Source: Streptomyces californicus (GTDB taxonomy: Bacteria > Actinomycetota > Actinomycetes > Streptomycetales > Streptomycetaceae). From it: DNA of 64,000 nt. The number at the start of each line of letters is the position of its first letter. Position 1 is the first letter of the stretch. A program made the position numbers and the translations under genes. Shown one piece after another: positions 50,029-57,874 of the stretch. The stretch spans positions 48,244-112,243 of the forward strand of contig NZ_JNZZ01000021.1 in assembly GCF_000717645.1 (NCBI RefSeq), read 5' to 3'. The notes under the pieces are model-generated. The model saw only the letters and a list, made by a program, of their open reading frames with translations, made no database searches and was not told the DNA's origin.

Positions 50029-52348
50029 CCGCCAGGCCGTCGTACATCCCCTGGACGAGCAGCCCGCCCAGTCGGCCCGCCGTCCTCAGCGCGTCCTCGA
50101 AGGCGGCCAGTTCGCGGAAGCGCTCCCCGTACCGCCGCTGGTCGGCGAGGGGCATCCGGGGCAGGTGGAGGCGGCGCGCGTCCAGCCGGGCGGCGGTGGA
50201 GGCGTGGCTGCTGGCCTGCCGGTGGTTGGCCGTCCCGCGCAGGAAGCCGGCGAGGAACCAGGGGTCGAGGGCCGCCGGGTCGGGCCGCAGGAGCTGGAGG
50301 TTGCGGCCGAGCGCGGCCCCGGCCGTCGTCCCGTCCACGACCCGGGCCGCACTGCCGCCGCCGAGGACGGGGACGACGACGTCGCCGGGTTCGAGCAGGA
50401 CCGTCTCGTCGGCGTCGGCGTCCGTGCCCGTGGCTTCGGCGGCGGGCGGTGCGGCGGGGGCGGCCGGGGCCGCGCCGGTGAGGACGTCGTGCTCGGTGAG
50501 GACGGGGACCGGGGCGCTGCCGGGCGCGGCGGTGCCGGTGCGCAGCCGCAGGGCGCCGGCGCGGGCGAGTTCGCCGACGGTGGTGAGCGGCAGGTGCGCG
50601 GAGCCGGCCGGGACGGCGGCCGGCGGGACGAGTTCCGCGGTCAGGCGCAGGGTCTCGGCGAGCTTCTCCCTGATCTCCCCGAGGCCGGAAGCGCCGCCGC
50701 CGGGCGCCGGGCGCGGGAGGTGGCGGGCCGGGGCCAGGTCCACGTCGTCGTCGAGGAGTTCGACCACGGGCACGACACGGCTGACGCCCTCGACGTCGGC
50801 CCGTTCGCGCCAGGCGTCCAGCACGGCGGCACGCACGGCCGGCCAGTCGAGCCGTTCCCGGCCTCCTGTGGGGGCGGCTTCCGGCGCGGCCGTCGTCGGA
50901 CCCGGGAGGCCGGTGGTGTCGGCCAGGAGGACGTCGGCGGCGGGCCGCACACCGGGCTCCGGCCTGCGGAGCACCCAGAGGTGGAGCGGGATGCCGTACG
51001 GAGGGGCGGCCCCGGCGGGCAGCGCGATGACGGCCTGGAGGGCTCCCCGCCGCAGGAGGCCGGCGCGGACCCGGCGGCCGGAGCGGCGGGAGGCGGCTGC
51101 GGGCGGCATCAGCAGGACGGCGGTGCCGCCGTCGCGCAGCCGGGCCAGTACGTGCTGGACCCAGGCGAGTTCGGACTCGGTGCGGGCCGGGAGTCCGTAC
51201 TCCCAGCGCGGGTCGTAGGCCAGTTCCTCGTGGCCCCAGTTGCGTTCGTTGAACGGCGGGTGGCAGAGGACGGTGTCGGCGGCCAGCTCCGGGAAGGCGT
51301 CGGCGCGCAGGGTGTCGCCGGTACGGAGGTCCGGGCCGGGGACGGCTCCGCGCGGGGTGTCGGCGTCGAGGGCCAGGCGCAGGGCGGTGAGGGCGGCGAG
51401 GGCGGGGTCGGCCTCCTGTCCGTACAGCGCGGCGGGACCGTGGACCGCGCGGAGCAGGGCGCCGGTGCCGGCGGCCGGGTCGAGGACGGTGCGGACGTGC
51501 TGCCCGCGGGCGGTCCGGTCGGCGGTCGGGGGCGGTTCGGCGAGGTCCGCCATCAGCTCGGCGAGATGGGCCGGGGTCAGCGTGTACTGGCGCGGGTTGG
51601 CGTCCAGTTGCCGCCCGAGCAGGAACGCGAACGCCTGCCCGGCCCCGATCCCGGCGGCCAGTTCGGCGGCGGCGCGCAGGAGCGGCACGGACGGCATCAG
51701 GTCCCGGGCGGTGGGGGTGTGGACAGCGCGGTCGGCGTGGGGGCGGCGGCCGTCCGGTGTGCCCGCCGCCCGGACGGCCGGGGAATCGGCGGCCGAGGAC
51801 TCGGCGGCCGGGGCCTCCGCTCGGCTCGGGGTGTGAACACCGGGGGCTCCCGGCGAGAGCGCCGTGTGGACACCAGGGACTTCCGACGGGAGCGCCGTGT
51901 GAACACCTGAGGTCTCCGGCGAAGGCACCGTGTGAACACCGGTGTCCGCCTCCGGGCCGAACCGGTCGGTGAGGACGTGCTCCATGGTGTGCGGCAGCAG
52001 TGCGGCCATCCGCTCGTCCGGGGCCGCCGCGAGCTCCAGCCAGGCGGTGGGCCGGTCGCGGACCAGCAGCAGGGCGCAGCCCGTGTGGATCAACGCCTGG
52101 ACGGCGCCGGCGGGATGCCCGGCGATCGCCTGCCAGACGCGTTCACGCAGCGGCACCTCTACGAGTTTCCCCTGGTCACGGAGCCACTGCTCCACCTCGG
52201 CCAGAGCGAAGGACGGGCTGGTCCCCGTACCTCCGACGGGGAGCGGGAAGTCGGCGTGCCGCCGCCGCCAGTTGCTGACGGCGGCGCGTCCCACGCCCGC
52301 GAGCCGGGCGATTCCCGCCGCGGTGACCTCGGTCGCGTTCTCCGTCAC
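50009..52348 (-). CDS. Orphan N6-DNA-methylase-like protein: HTH, HsdM-type core, HsdS-like tail
   Basis: 779 residues, GTG start with AGGGGAG upstream. Residues 1-60 form a helix-turn-helix (VTAAGIARLAGVGRAAVSNWRRRHADFP). A repeat-rich linker (about 130-200) has 11-residue PGVHTALSPGA-type units. The methylase core (about 215-500) has FAFLLGRQLD..YTLTPAHLAELM, motif I VLDPAAGTGALLRAV, YGQEADPALAALTALRLAL, and motif IV as LCHPPFNERNWG, where N6-adenine methylases have NPPF/Y. The C-terminal part (about 540-779) resembles an HsdS target-recognition half with LEPGDVVVP and a final helix. No restriction subunit is near. Either an orphan methylase or a catalytically altered DNA-binding regulator. 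Confidence 0.8.
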   Translation of the reverse strand: MTENATEVTAAGIARLAGVGRAAVSNWRRRHADFPLPVGGTGTSPSFALAEVEQWLRDQGKLVEVPLRERVWQAIAGHPAGAVQALIHTGCALLLVRDRPTAWLELAAAPDERMAALLPHTMEHVLTDRFGPEADTGVHTVPSPETSGVHTALPSEVPGVHTALSPGAPGVHTPSRAEAPAAESSAADSPAVRAAGTPDGRRPHADRAVHTPTARDLMPSVPLLRAAAELAAGIGAGQAFAFLLGRQLDANPRQYTLTPAHLAELMADLAEPPPTADRTARGQHVRTVLDPAAGTGALLRAVHGPAALYGQEADPALAALTALRLALDADTPRGAVPGPDLRTGDTLRADAFPELAADTVLCHPPFNERNWGHEELAYDPRWEYGLPARTESELAWVQHVLARLRDGGTAVLLMPPAAASRRSGRRVRAGLLRRGALQAVIALPAGAAPPYGIPLHLWVLRRPEPGVRPAADVLLADTTGLPGPTTAAPEAAPTGGRERLDWPAVRAAVLDAWRERADVEGVSRVVPVVELLDDDVDLAPARHLPRPAPGGGASGLGEIREKLAETLRLTAELVPPAAVPAGSAHLPLTTVGELARAGALRLRTGTAAPGSAPVPVLTEHDVLTGAAPAAPAAPPAAEATGTDADADETVLLEPGDVVVPVLGGGSAARVVDGTTAGAALGRNLQLLRPDPAALDPWFLAGFLRGTANHRQASSHASTAARLDARRLHLPRMPLADQRRYGERFRELAAFEDALRTAGRLGGLLVQGMYDGLADGTVTP
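51831..51945 (-). repeat. 33-bp tandem repeat coding for an 11-residue unit in the methylase
   Basis: Three full units start at 51831, 51864 and 51897, plus a partial at 51930, each beginning GTGTGAACACC or GTGTGGACACC on the plus strand. They encode GVHTALPSEVP/GVHTALSPGAP-type repeats in the linker of the methylase. Confidence 0.85.
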
Positions 52349-52476
52349 TGGCTCTCCCCTTGGTCCGTACGCCGGCCCGCCCGCCGACCCGTCGACGCCG
52401 TCTGTCCGCGAGCATAGCGACTCCCTCCGAACACACCCGTGCAGGGCGTTGCCCACCACTTCACACGCACCTCGTG

Positions 52477-52505
52477 TTGACTCGGTTCACAAGCTTTGCT
52501 CTTAT
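52477..52505 (+). promoter_or_regulatory. Promoter of the lipoprotein gene
   Basis: -35 TTGACT (52477-52482), 17-base spacer, -10 TCTTAT (52500-52505), 78 bases before the ATG at 52583. Confidence 0.55.
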
Positions 52506-52582
52506 TGATCCGCCCCCACCGGGGGCCGGTTCTTCCATCCACTGCGGCGCACCCTCGCGCCTTCCTTTCCGGAGCCTGACCC

Positions 52583-53311
52583 ATGCGCCTCGCCACCCGT
52601 ATCTCCGTCAACACCCTCTGCGCGCTGACCCTCGTCGGGCTCGCCGCCTGCGGCACGGACGCGCCGAAGGAGACCGGGCCGTTCGCCGGCCAGTCAGGAC
52701 CGCAGGTGGCCAACAAGGCCCTCACGGCCACGAACGGGGTCAAATCCCTGCGGATAGCCGTCGACATGACCACCGAGGACGGCCGGATCAAGGCCGACTT
52801 CGCGTCGAGCCTGGGCGGCGACTGCACCGGGACGATGTCGGTGGCCGGCCAGGGCGGCATGGAGATCGTCAAGACCGGCGGGACGGTCTACACGAGGTTC
52901 GACGAGGCCATGATGCGCGCGCAGATGAAGGGCGAGCCGAAGGCGGACGTGGAGGCCGCGGTCACGATGATCGCGGGCAAGTGGATGGAGTCGAAGGCGT
53001 CCGACCCGGACACGGCGGAGACCGTCGAGTTCTGCGACCTGAAGGCGCTCCTGAAGGAGTTCGAGGCGAACGACAACGCCGCCGAGAAGAAGGGCCCGTC
53101 GGAGGTCGCGGGCAAGCCGGCCCTGCGGCTGGTGGAGAAGGACGGCAAGGAGACGTACACCTTCGACGTCGCCGCCGAGGGCGAGCCGTACCTCCTGCGC
53201 GTCACGTCGAAGGGCGGCAAGGAGCCGATGACGATGAACCTCTCCGACTTCGACGTGCCGGTCGTGGCGAAGAAGCCCGCCGCGAAGGACATCGTCGACC
53301 TGGAGCAGTAG
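52583..53311 (+). CDS. Lipoprotein of the LppX/LprG-like beta-fold type
   Basis: 242 residues. Signal peptide with lipobox LVGLAACG (Cys about 23). The mature protein has a repeating strand pattern (VKSLRIAVDMTTEDGRIKADFASSLGGDCTGTMSVAGQGGMEIVKTGGTVYTRFD, then GKPALRLVEKDGKETYTFDVAAEGEPYLLRVTSKGG) that resembles the half-barrel LppX/LprAFG lipoproteins, which bind or shuttle lipids at the envelope. Two extra Cys could form a disulphide. Transcribed alone from a good promoter and closed by a hairpin. Family call is by pattern only. Confidence 0.75.
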   Translation: MRLATRISVNTLCALTLVGLAACGTDAPKETGPFAGQSGPQVANKALTATNGVKSLRIAVDMTTEDGRIKADFASSLGGDCTGTMSVAGQGGMEIVKTGGTVYTRFDEAMMRAQMKGEPKADVEAAVTMIAGKWMESKASDPDTAETVEFCDLKALLKEFEANDNAAEKKGPSEVAGKPALRLVEKDGKETYTFDVAAEGEPYLLRVTSKGGKEPMTMNLSDFDVPVVAKKPAAKDIVDLEQ

Positions 53312-53352
53312 GACGCGCGGGGCGACGACTTCGGACGCCCGGGGCCTGTCGT

Positions 53353-53385
53353 CGCCCTACCGCCCGCGCGAAGGACGGTAGGGCG
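53353..53385. terminator. Bidirectional terminator hairpin
   Basis: CGCCCTACCG (53353-53362) and CGGTAGGGCG (53376-53385), 10-bp stem with a 13-base loop, between the convergent lipoprotein and isochorismatase-like genes. Confidence 0.65.
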
Positions 53386-53409
53386 GCCACGGGGGCTCCG
53401 AACACCGCC

Positions 53410-54036
53410 CTACGGCGTTTCCGGGACGTCACCGCGCCGGAAGTCGACCTCGGCCGCGGGCAGGACGCGCACCCGCCGGCCGGGGAAGCGGAGGTTCCGG
53501 TAGATCTCGTTGTGGTGGGCGACGGACGCCTCCGGAGCGGCGTACGGCCCGGAGCCGTCCGGCCGGACCGAGGTGGTGTGGCCGTCCGAGACGAGCACCA
53601 CGTCGTACCCCCGGCTCAGCGCCTGGCGGGCGGTGGACTCGACGCAGATCTCCGTGGCGAACCCGCTGACGACGACCTCCGTGATTCCCCGGTCCCGGAG
53701 GACCGTGTCCAGCCCGGTGCCCAGGAAGCCGTCCGGGGCGGTCTTGGGGAGGACCGTGTCAGCGGGGGCGGGGGCCAGTTCGGGCGCGATCCGCCACGCC
53801 TCGGTGCCGGGCTCCAGCTCTCCGTCCTGCTGCTGGAGCAGGATCACCGGGGCCCCGGCCGCCCTGGCCCGCGCCTGGAGACCGGCGATGGCCGCGACGG
53901 TGGCGGACGCCCGGTGCGCGATCGCGACGAGGGCGTTCTGCATGTCGATGACGAGGAGCGCGGAGGCCGGGCCCCCGGTCGGTTCCGCCCCGGCGCCCGG
54001 GCCCGCATCCGGTCGCCTGCCGGCGGACGCCGTCAC
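53410..54036 (-). CDS. Isochorismatase-like cysteine hydrolase
   Basis: 208 residues, GTG start overlapping the previous stop (GTGA). Catalytic triad of the family: Asp in ALLVIDMQNALV, Lys in VLPKTAPDGFLGTGLD, Cys in VVVSGFATEICVESTARQAL. After a cis-peptide-like GFATEICV the fold continues as GYDVVLVSDGHTT. Such enzymes hydrolyse amides (nicotinamidase-type) or isochorismate; the absence of neighbouring siderophore genes favours an amide substrate. A 25-residue Gly/Pro-rich N-terminus precedes the domain. Confidence 0.88.
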   Translation of the reverse strand: MTASAGRRPDAGPGAGAEPTGGPASALLVIDMQNALVAIAHRASATVAAIAGLQARARAAGAPVILLQQQDGELEPGTEAWRIAPELAPAPADTVLPKTAPDGFLGTGLDTVLRDRGITEVVVSGFATEICVESTARQALSRGYDVVLVSDGHTTSVRPDGSGPYAAPEASVAHHNEIYRNLRFPGRRVRVLPAAEVDFRRGDVPETP

Positions 54037-54779
54037 AGCCGGTGCCGTACCCAGACGTTGGGCTCGGTGTACACCGCGTACCCGTGGTCGAGCGCGCAGT
54101 GCACCGGGACCAAGGCCCCCGGCACCTCCACCGGCCCGTCCGCGTCGAACGGGAGCCCGGTCCACTCCCGCCACTGCGCGAGCGAACCGCTCACGGTCAT
54201 CGACACCGTGGCGACGGAGTCCACCGTCCCGCCGGCGCGGGCATGGACCCGCAGCCAGGGGTCCTCGGGCAGCCCGTCCTCGGGGCGGGTCAGCCGGGCG
54301 TACTCCTCCATCGGCAGCGCGGGGCGCAGGTGCTTGCCGCTCGGCCGCACCGGGGCGACGACCTCGCCGTAGCCGAGGCGGCGCGCGTTGTCCCGCAGCG
54401 CGGCGAGCATCCGGCCGGAGAGCCCCTTGCCCTGGTGGCCGGTCGCCACCGTGATCTCGATGGCGCCGACCGTGTCGGGCGTGCGTCCGCGCCGCAGGTC
54501 CGAGAAGGCCCACAGCAGCATCCGGTCCCAGCCGCCGACCGGCAGCGCGCCGCGCCCGGGGGCGTCCAGCTCGAACGGCACGCTGTAGGCGCGGGCGACG
54601 ACCGTCCCCTCCGGGTCGGTGGCGACGAGCACGTACTGCGGGAACTCGACGGCGATCCGGGGGAAGTTCGCCCAGCCGACGATGTCCTCCAGCACGAACT
54701 CCGGCCAGGTGTCCGGCATCCCGTTCAGGGCGCCGGCCAGCTCGGGTCGCTCGGCGAGGGTGGTGATGTGCGGGTCCAT
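54033..54779 (-). CDS. GNAT-like N-acetyltransferase
   Basis: 248 residues. A GNAT core is visible: QYVLVATDPEGTVVARAYSVPFELD, then GAIEITVATGHQGKGLSGRMLAALRDNARRLGYGEVVAPVRPSGK, where TGHQGKGLSGRML is the acetyl-CoA pyrophosphate loop (Q/RxxGxG/A). The C-terminal 90 residues (WLRVHARAGGTVDSVATVSMTVSGSLAQWREWTGLPF) are longer than in minimal GNATs. Coupled to the isochorismatase-like gene. Substrate unknown. Its upstream region is built of tandem repeats. Confidence 0.82.
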   Translation of the reverse strand: MDPHITTLAERPELAGALNGMPDTWPEFVLEDIVGWANFPRIAVEFPQYVLVATDPEGTVVARAYSVPFELDAPGRGALPVGGWDRMLLWAFSDLRRGRTPDTVGAIEITVATGHQGKGLSGRMLAALRDNARRLGYGEVVAPVRPSGKHLRPALPMEEYARLTRPEDGLPEDPWLRVHARAGGTVDSVATVSMTVSGSLAQWREWTGLPFDADGPVEVPGALVPVHCALDHGYAVYTEPNVWVRHRL

Positions 54780-54818
54780 GCCCGTGACCCTAGGGGCCCC
54801 GCACCGCTCCGACCAGCG

Positions 54819-55083
54819 AATATCGGCTCCGGTGGCGGTGGCCGCTCCGCAGCGGATATCGGCTCCGGTGGCGGTGGCGGCTCCGCTCGGTCAAGTGCGG
54901 CTCCGCTCGGCCCAGTGCGGCCCGGCACGGCCCGGTGGCGGCGCCGGGCGAAACGTCCGGCGTGGCACGGCACCGCCCGGCTACCGGGGCGGTGGCGGCT
55001 CCGCTCGGCCCGGTGCGGCCCGGCACGGCCCGGTGGCGGCGCCGGGTGATACGTCCGGCGTGGCACGGCACCGCCCGGCTACC
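54819..55083. repeat. 36-bp and 98-bp tandem repeats between divergent acetyltransferase genes
   Basis: A 36-bp unit (from TATCGGCTCCGGTGGCGGTG) occurs at 54821 and 54857. A 98-bp unit starting CTCCGCTCGGCCC occurs at 54901 and again at 54999, the second copy running to 55083, 11 bases before the next ATG. The two copies differ at about five positions. The repeats take up most of the 314-base shared promoter region; no other feature is visible. Confidence 0.85.
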
Positions 55084-55093
55084 GTCTCGCCGC

Positions 55094-55771
55094 ATGACGA
55101 CGACGCCCCCGGACCCCGCCGGCCCCGATCCCGTGCCCGCCGCCGATGCCGTTTCCGCTCCCGCCGCCGGTGCCCGTCCCGGAGCCGGTCCCGCGCCCGG
55201 CGCCGATGCCCACCCCGGTGCCCGTGCCCGTCCCGGTTCCGCATCCGGTCCCGTACGCGTCCGGCCGTGCCGGGAGGCGGACCTCGAACCGCTGGAGCGG
55301 TACCTGCCCTCGCCCGGCCGGACCCGGCGTCACGCGGCCCGGTTCGACCGGCAGGAGCGGGGCCTCGCCGCCTTCCTCACCGCCTGGGCCGACGACGTAC
55401 CGGTGGGGACGGCGCAGATCCTGTGGCAGGGCTGCGCGGCCCCGGAGGTGCGAGCGCGCTTCCCCGGCTGCCCGGAACTGAACGGGCTCTCGGTCTGGCC
55501 GCCGGAGCTTCGCTCCCGGGGCATCGGCTCGGCGCTGATCGCGGCGGCGGAGGAGCGGGTCCGCGCGGCGGGCCACACGCTGATCGGCCTGGGCGTGGAC
55601 GACGACAACCACCGAGCGGCCGCGCTCTATGCGCGCATCGGCTACCGGGAAACGGGGTGCCGGTACGTGGACCGGTACGCGTACCTCGACGACGAGGGCG
55701 TCCGGCACGAGGTCGCGGACCCGGCACGCTTCCTGGTCAAGGAGTTGCCGAAGGGGCCGGCCGCCGCTTGA
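55094..55771 (+). CDS. GNAT acetyltransferase with low-complexity N-terminus
   Basis: 225 residues. The first about 57 residues are Pro/Ala/Gly-rich and repetitive. The GNAT domain follows: VRVRPCREADLEPLERYLPS, VGTAQILWQG, the CoA-binding ELRSRGIGSALIAAAEERVRAAGH, and GVDDDNHRAAALYARIGYRETG, a complete set of family motifs. ATG 55094 is the first start after the repeat region; no clear ribosome site, so translation could also begin at a later codon before VRVRPC. Divergent from another acetyltransferase gene. Substrate unknown. Confidence 0.85.
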   Translation: MTTTPPDPAGPDPVPAADAVSAPAAGARPGAGPAPGADAHPGARARPGSASGPVRVRPCREADLEPLERYLPSPGRTRRHAARFDRQERGLAAFLTAWADDVPVGTAQILWQGCAAPEVRARFPGCPELNGLSVWPPELRSRGIGSALIAAAEERVRAAGHTLIGLGVDDDNHRAAALYARIGYRETGCRYVDRYAYLDDEGVRHEVADPARFLVKELPKGPAAA

Positions 55772-55918
55772 GGGCGTCCGGCGCGCCGAGGGGAGCGGCA
55801 GGAACCATGAGGTGTCCATGCCGCGTCCCCACCCGTGACTTTCCCGCCCGTGCGCCGCCGGCTTCGCCCGCGTGCCCGTCCGCCGCCCCCGCGCGTCACC
55901 TCCGAGGAGCAGAGAACC

Positions 55919-56584
55919 ATGGCCCATCCCCAGCCCGGCACCGCACCGAACCGCCCCCGGAGAGGCGCCGGATGCCTGCAGACCCTGGTCGTGCTCGCGG
56001 TGATCCTCGGCCTGGGCTACGGGGCCTCCAAGATCTTCGGGGACGACGCGTCGACGTCGAAGGCGTCCCCGTCCTCCTCGTCCGCCTCGGACGGGAAGGG
56101 CGGCTCCTGGGAGATCGGCGACTGCGGCGGCCCGGACCCGGAGAACAAGCCGGATGGCTACCGGGCCTTCGACTGCGACGAGTCGGGCGCGACCTTCAAG
56201 GCGCTGGAGGTCAAGAGCGCGAGCATCATGCCCAACGCGATCCAGTGCCCGGCCGGGACCGACCTGATCATCCAGGTCTCCCGGGTCTTCGGTTCCGGCG
56301 ACGACAAGAAGAGCGGCGGCATCCCCACCAACACCGTCTGCGGCCGCAACCTCACCGGGGACCACCCCGGCGACGCGGGCGCCGGCGGCGGCCAGCTCGT
56401 GGAGGGCGACTGCGTGTCGGCCACGGCGAAGGAGATCGCCTGCGCCTCGGCCGGGGGCGCCGACTTCAAGGTCCTCGGGCTGGTCGACCAGAAGACCGAG
56501 TGCCCGGCGGCGACCACGGAACCGATGCAGCTGATGATGGCGCTCGGCCGTCCGTACAACGTCATCTGCGGCGGAAAGGTCTGA
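55919..56584 (+). CDS. Single-pass secreted protein with two LppU/SCO3897-like Cys repeats
   Basis: 221 residues with GAGGAG 9 bases before the ATG. One N-terminal membrane helix (LQTLVVLAVILGLGYGASKIF) anchors an extracellular part. A Ser-rich spacer precedes two related segments: GDCGGPDPENK..FDCDESGATFKALEVKS..CPAG..NTVCGRNL and GDCVSATAKEIACASAGGADFKVLGLVDQKTECPA..YNVICGGKV. The pattern GDC...C....A.FKVL.......C......C matches the small LppU/SCO3897 proteins of actinobacteria as I remember them; here it is duplicated. Function unknown. Confidence 0.72.
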   Translation: MAHPQPGTAPNRPRRGAGCLQTLVVLAVILGLGYGASKIFGDDASTSKASPSSSSASDGKGGSWEIGDCGGPDPENKPDGYRAFDCDESGATFKALEVKSASIMPNAIQCPAGTDLIIQVSRVFGSGDDKKSGGIPTNTVCGRNLTGDHPGDAGAGGGQLVEGDCVSATAKEIACASAGGADFKVLGLVDQKTECPAATTEPMQLMMALGRPYNVICGGKV

Positions 56585-56612
56585 CCACAGCGTCCGCTCG
56601 CGTACGTACCTT

Positions 56613-56645
56613 CGTCGGGGCCGTTCCTCCGGGACGGCCCCGACG
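56613..56645. terminator. Terminator hairpin
   Basis: CGTCGGGGCCGT (56613-56624) and ACGGCCCCGACG (56634-56645), 12-bp stem, 9-base loop, between convergent genes; the 19-bp tandem repeat starts within its right arm. Confidence 0.7.
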
Positions 56646-56745
56646 GCTGTCACGGGGCGGGACGGCTGTCACAGGGCGGGACGGCTGTCACAGGGCGGGA
56701 CGGCTGTCACAGGGCGGGGCGGTTGTCACGGGGCGGGGCGGTTCA
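56644..56745 (-). repeat. 19-bp minisatellite ending at the stop of the HNH gene
   Basis: Five units of CGGCTGTCACAGGGCGGGA type start at 56644, 56663, 56682, 56701 and 56720; a partial sixth begins at 56739 and contains the TCA (56743-56745) that is the stop codon of the minus-strand nuclease gene. Confidence 0.88.
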
Positions 56746-57525
56746 GCCGCCGCACTGGGCGAGCATGGCCTGCTTGTCGGCTGTCGTGACGGGGAGTTCG
56801 TACTTCAGGGAGACCTGGGCGAACCGCACCGCGTAGGAGCAGCGGATCGGCTTGTACGGCGGCAGCCAGGAGGCGGGGCCCGAGTCGCGCTTGGCGTTGT
56901 TGGCCGGGCCGTCCACCGGGATGAGGTTGAGCGGGTCGTTGGCGATCTGCTCGCGCTTGGACTCGTTCCAGCGGGCGGCGCCCATCTGCCAGTCGTAGGA
57001 CAGCGGCATTACGTGGTCGATCTGCACCTTGGTGGCCTGCTGCTTGCGCCAGTCGATGGTCTCGCCGGTGTAGGGGTCCTGGAGCGTCATCGCCATGACG
57101 ATGCAGTCCGAACCCGCCTTGTGTTCGAGGTCCTTGCCGTCCCGGGCCAGCAGGTCGTTGCGGGTGTCGCAGCCGTTGCGGGCGAGCGGGATGCCGTCGA
57201 TGCCGTCCTTCCAGGCGTAGCCGAACTTCTTCCGCTCGTAGCCGGTCTTCGGGCCGCGCCCCTTCGTCGCCACCTTGTCGATGATCTTCCGGGCGGCGGC
57301 CCGGTCCGCGTCGCTGGTGAGCGGGGCGAGCCCCGGCTTCGTACCGTCCGGGTTGTCCAGCGGGCTCGCGCCGAAGCCCTCGGCGGACCGCGCACCGCCG
57401 TTGGCCCCGCCGCTCGCGGCACCGCCCTCGGCGGCGAGGTCGTCGGGGTCGCACCCCGTTAGGGCGAGCACGACAAGGGCTGCGACGGCGGGGAGGGCCG
57501 CTCGGTGCGTACGGGGAGCTATCAC
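56743..57525 (-). CDS. Exported lipoprotein with HNH (DUF1524/GmrSD-type) nuclease domain
   Basis: 260 residues, GTG start with AGGACGG upstream. A lipoprotein signal (ALPAVAALVVLALTGCDPDD) makes Cys the lipidated residue. The C-terminal domain has the nuclease set VQIDHVMPLSYDWQMGAARW (DH), ANDPLNLIPVDGPANNAKRDSGPASWLPP (N..N..K), typical of HNH/DUF1524 proteins common in Streptomyces. It should act on extracellular DNA or RNA at the membrane surface. The conserved NGCDTRNDLLARD and Cys pairs suggest disulphides. The stop lies in a 19-bp tandem repeat. Confidence 0.9.
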   Translation of the reverse strand: MIAPRTHRAALPAVAALVVLALTGCDPDDLAAEGGAASGGANGGARSAEGFGASPLDNPDGTKPGLAPLTSDADRAAARKIIDKVATKGRGPKTGYERKKFGYAWKDGIDGIPLARNGCDTRNDLLARDGKDLEHKAGSDCIVMAMTLQDPYTGETIDWRKQQATKVQIDHVMPLSYDWQMGAARWNESKREQIANDPLNLIPVDGPANNAKRDSGPASWLPPYKPIRCSYAVRFAQVSLKYELPVTTADKQAMLAQCGG

Positions 57526-57874
57526 GTGAAGCCGTCCTGACGGGGAGAAAACCGAACGCCGAGAATCCTACGAGCGTCTTCCCCGTCGGGGCTTCTTCCA
57601 TGACTGCCTCGGCGGCTTTCTCCGGCGGGCGCGTGACGGAGCCTCACCGCACGTCCCGCGGACACCTTCCGCCCCACGCGCCTTCCTTTCACGCGCCCCT
57701 TCTCCCGCGCGCCCCCGGGCAGACGGGAACTGTCAGACAGGCCCTAGGCTGTCCCCATGGGCGTTTCCTGAGCGACGAACGCGGTCCCGTACGACCGGGA
57801 CCGGCCGCACGCAGCCCGGCGCCTGCCGCCGGGCCCCGTCCGTCTGCCCAATCACCCCCTCAGGAGACCCGGCC

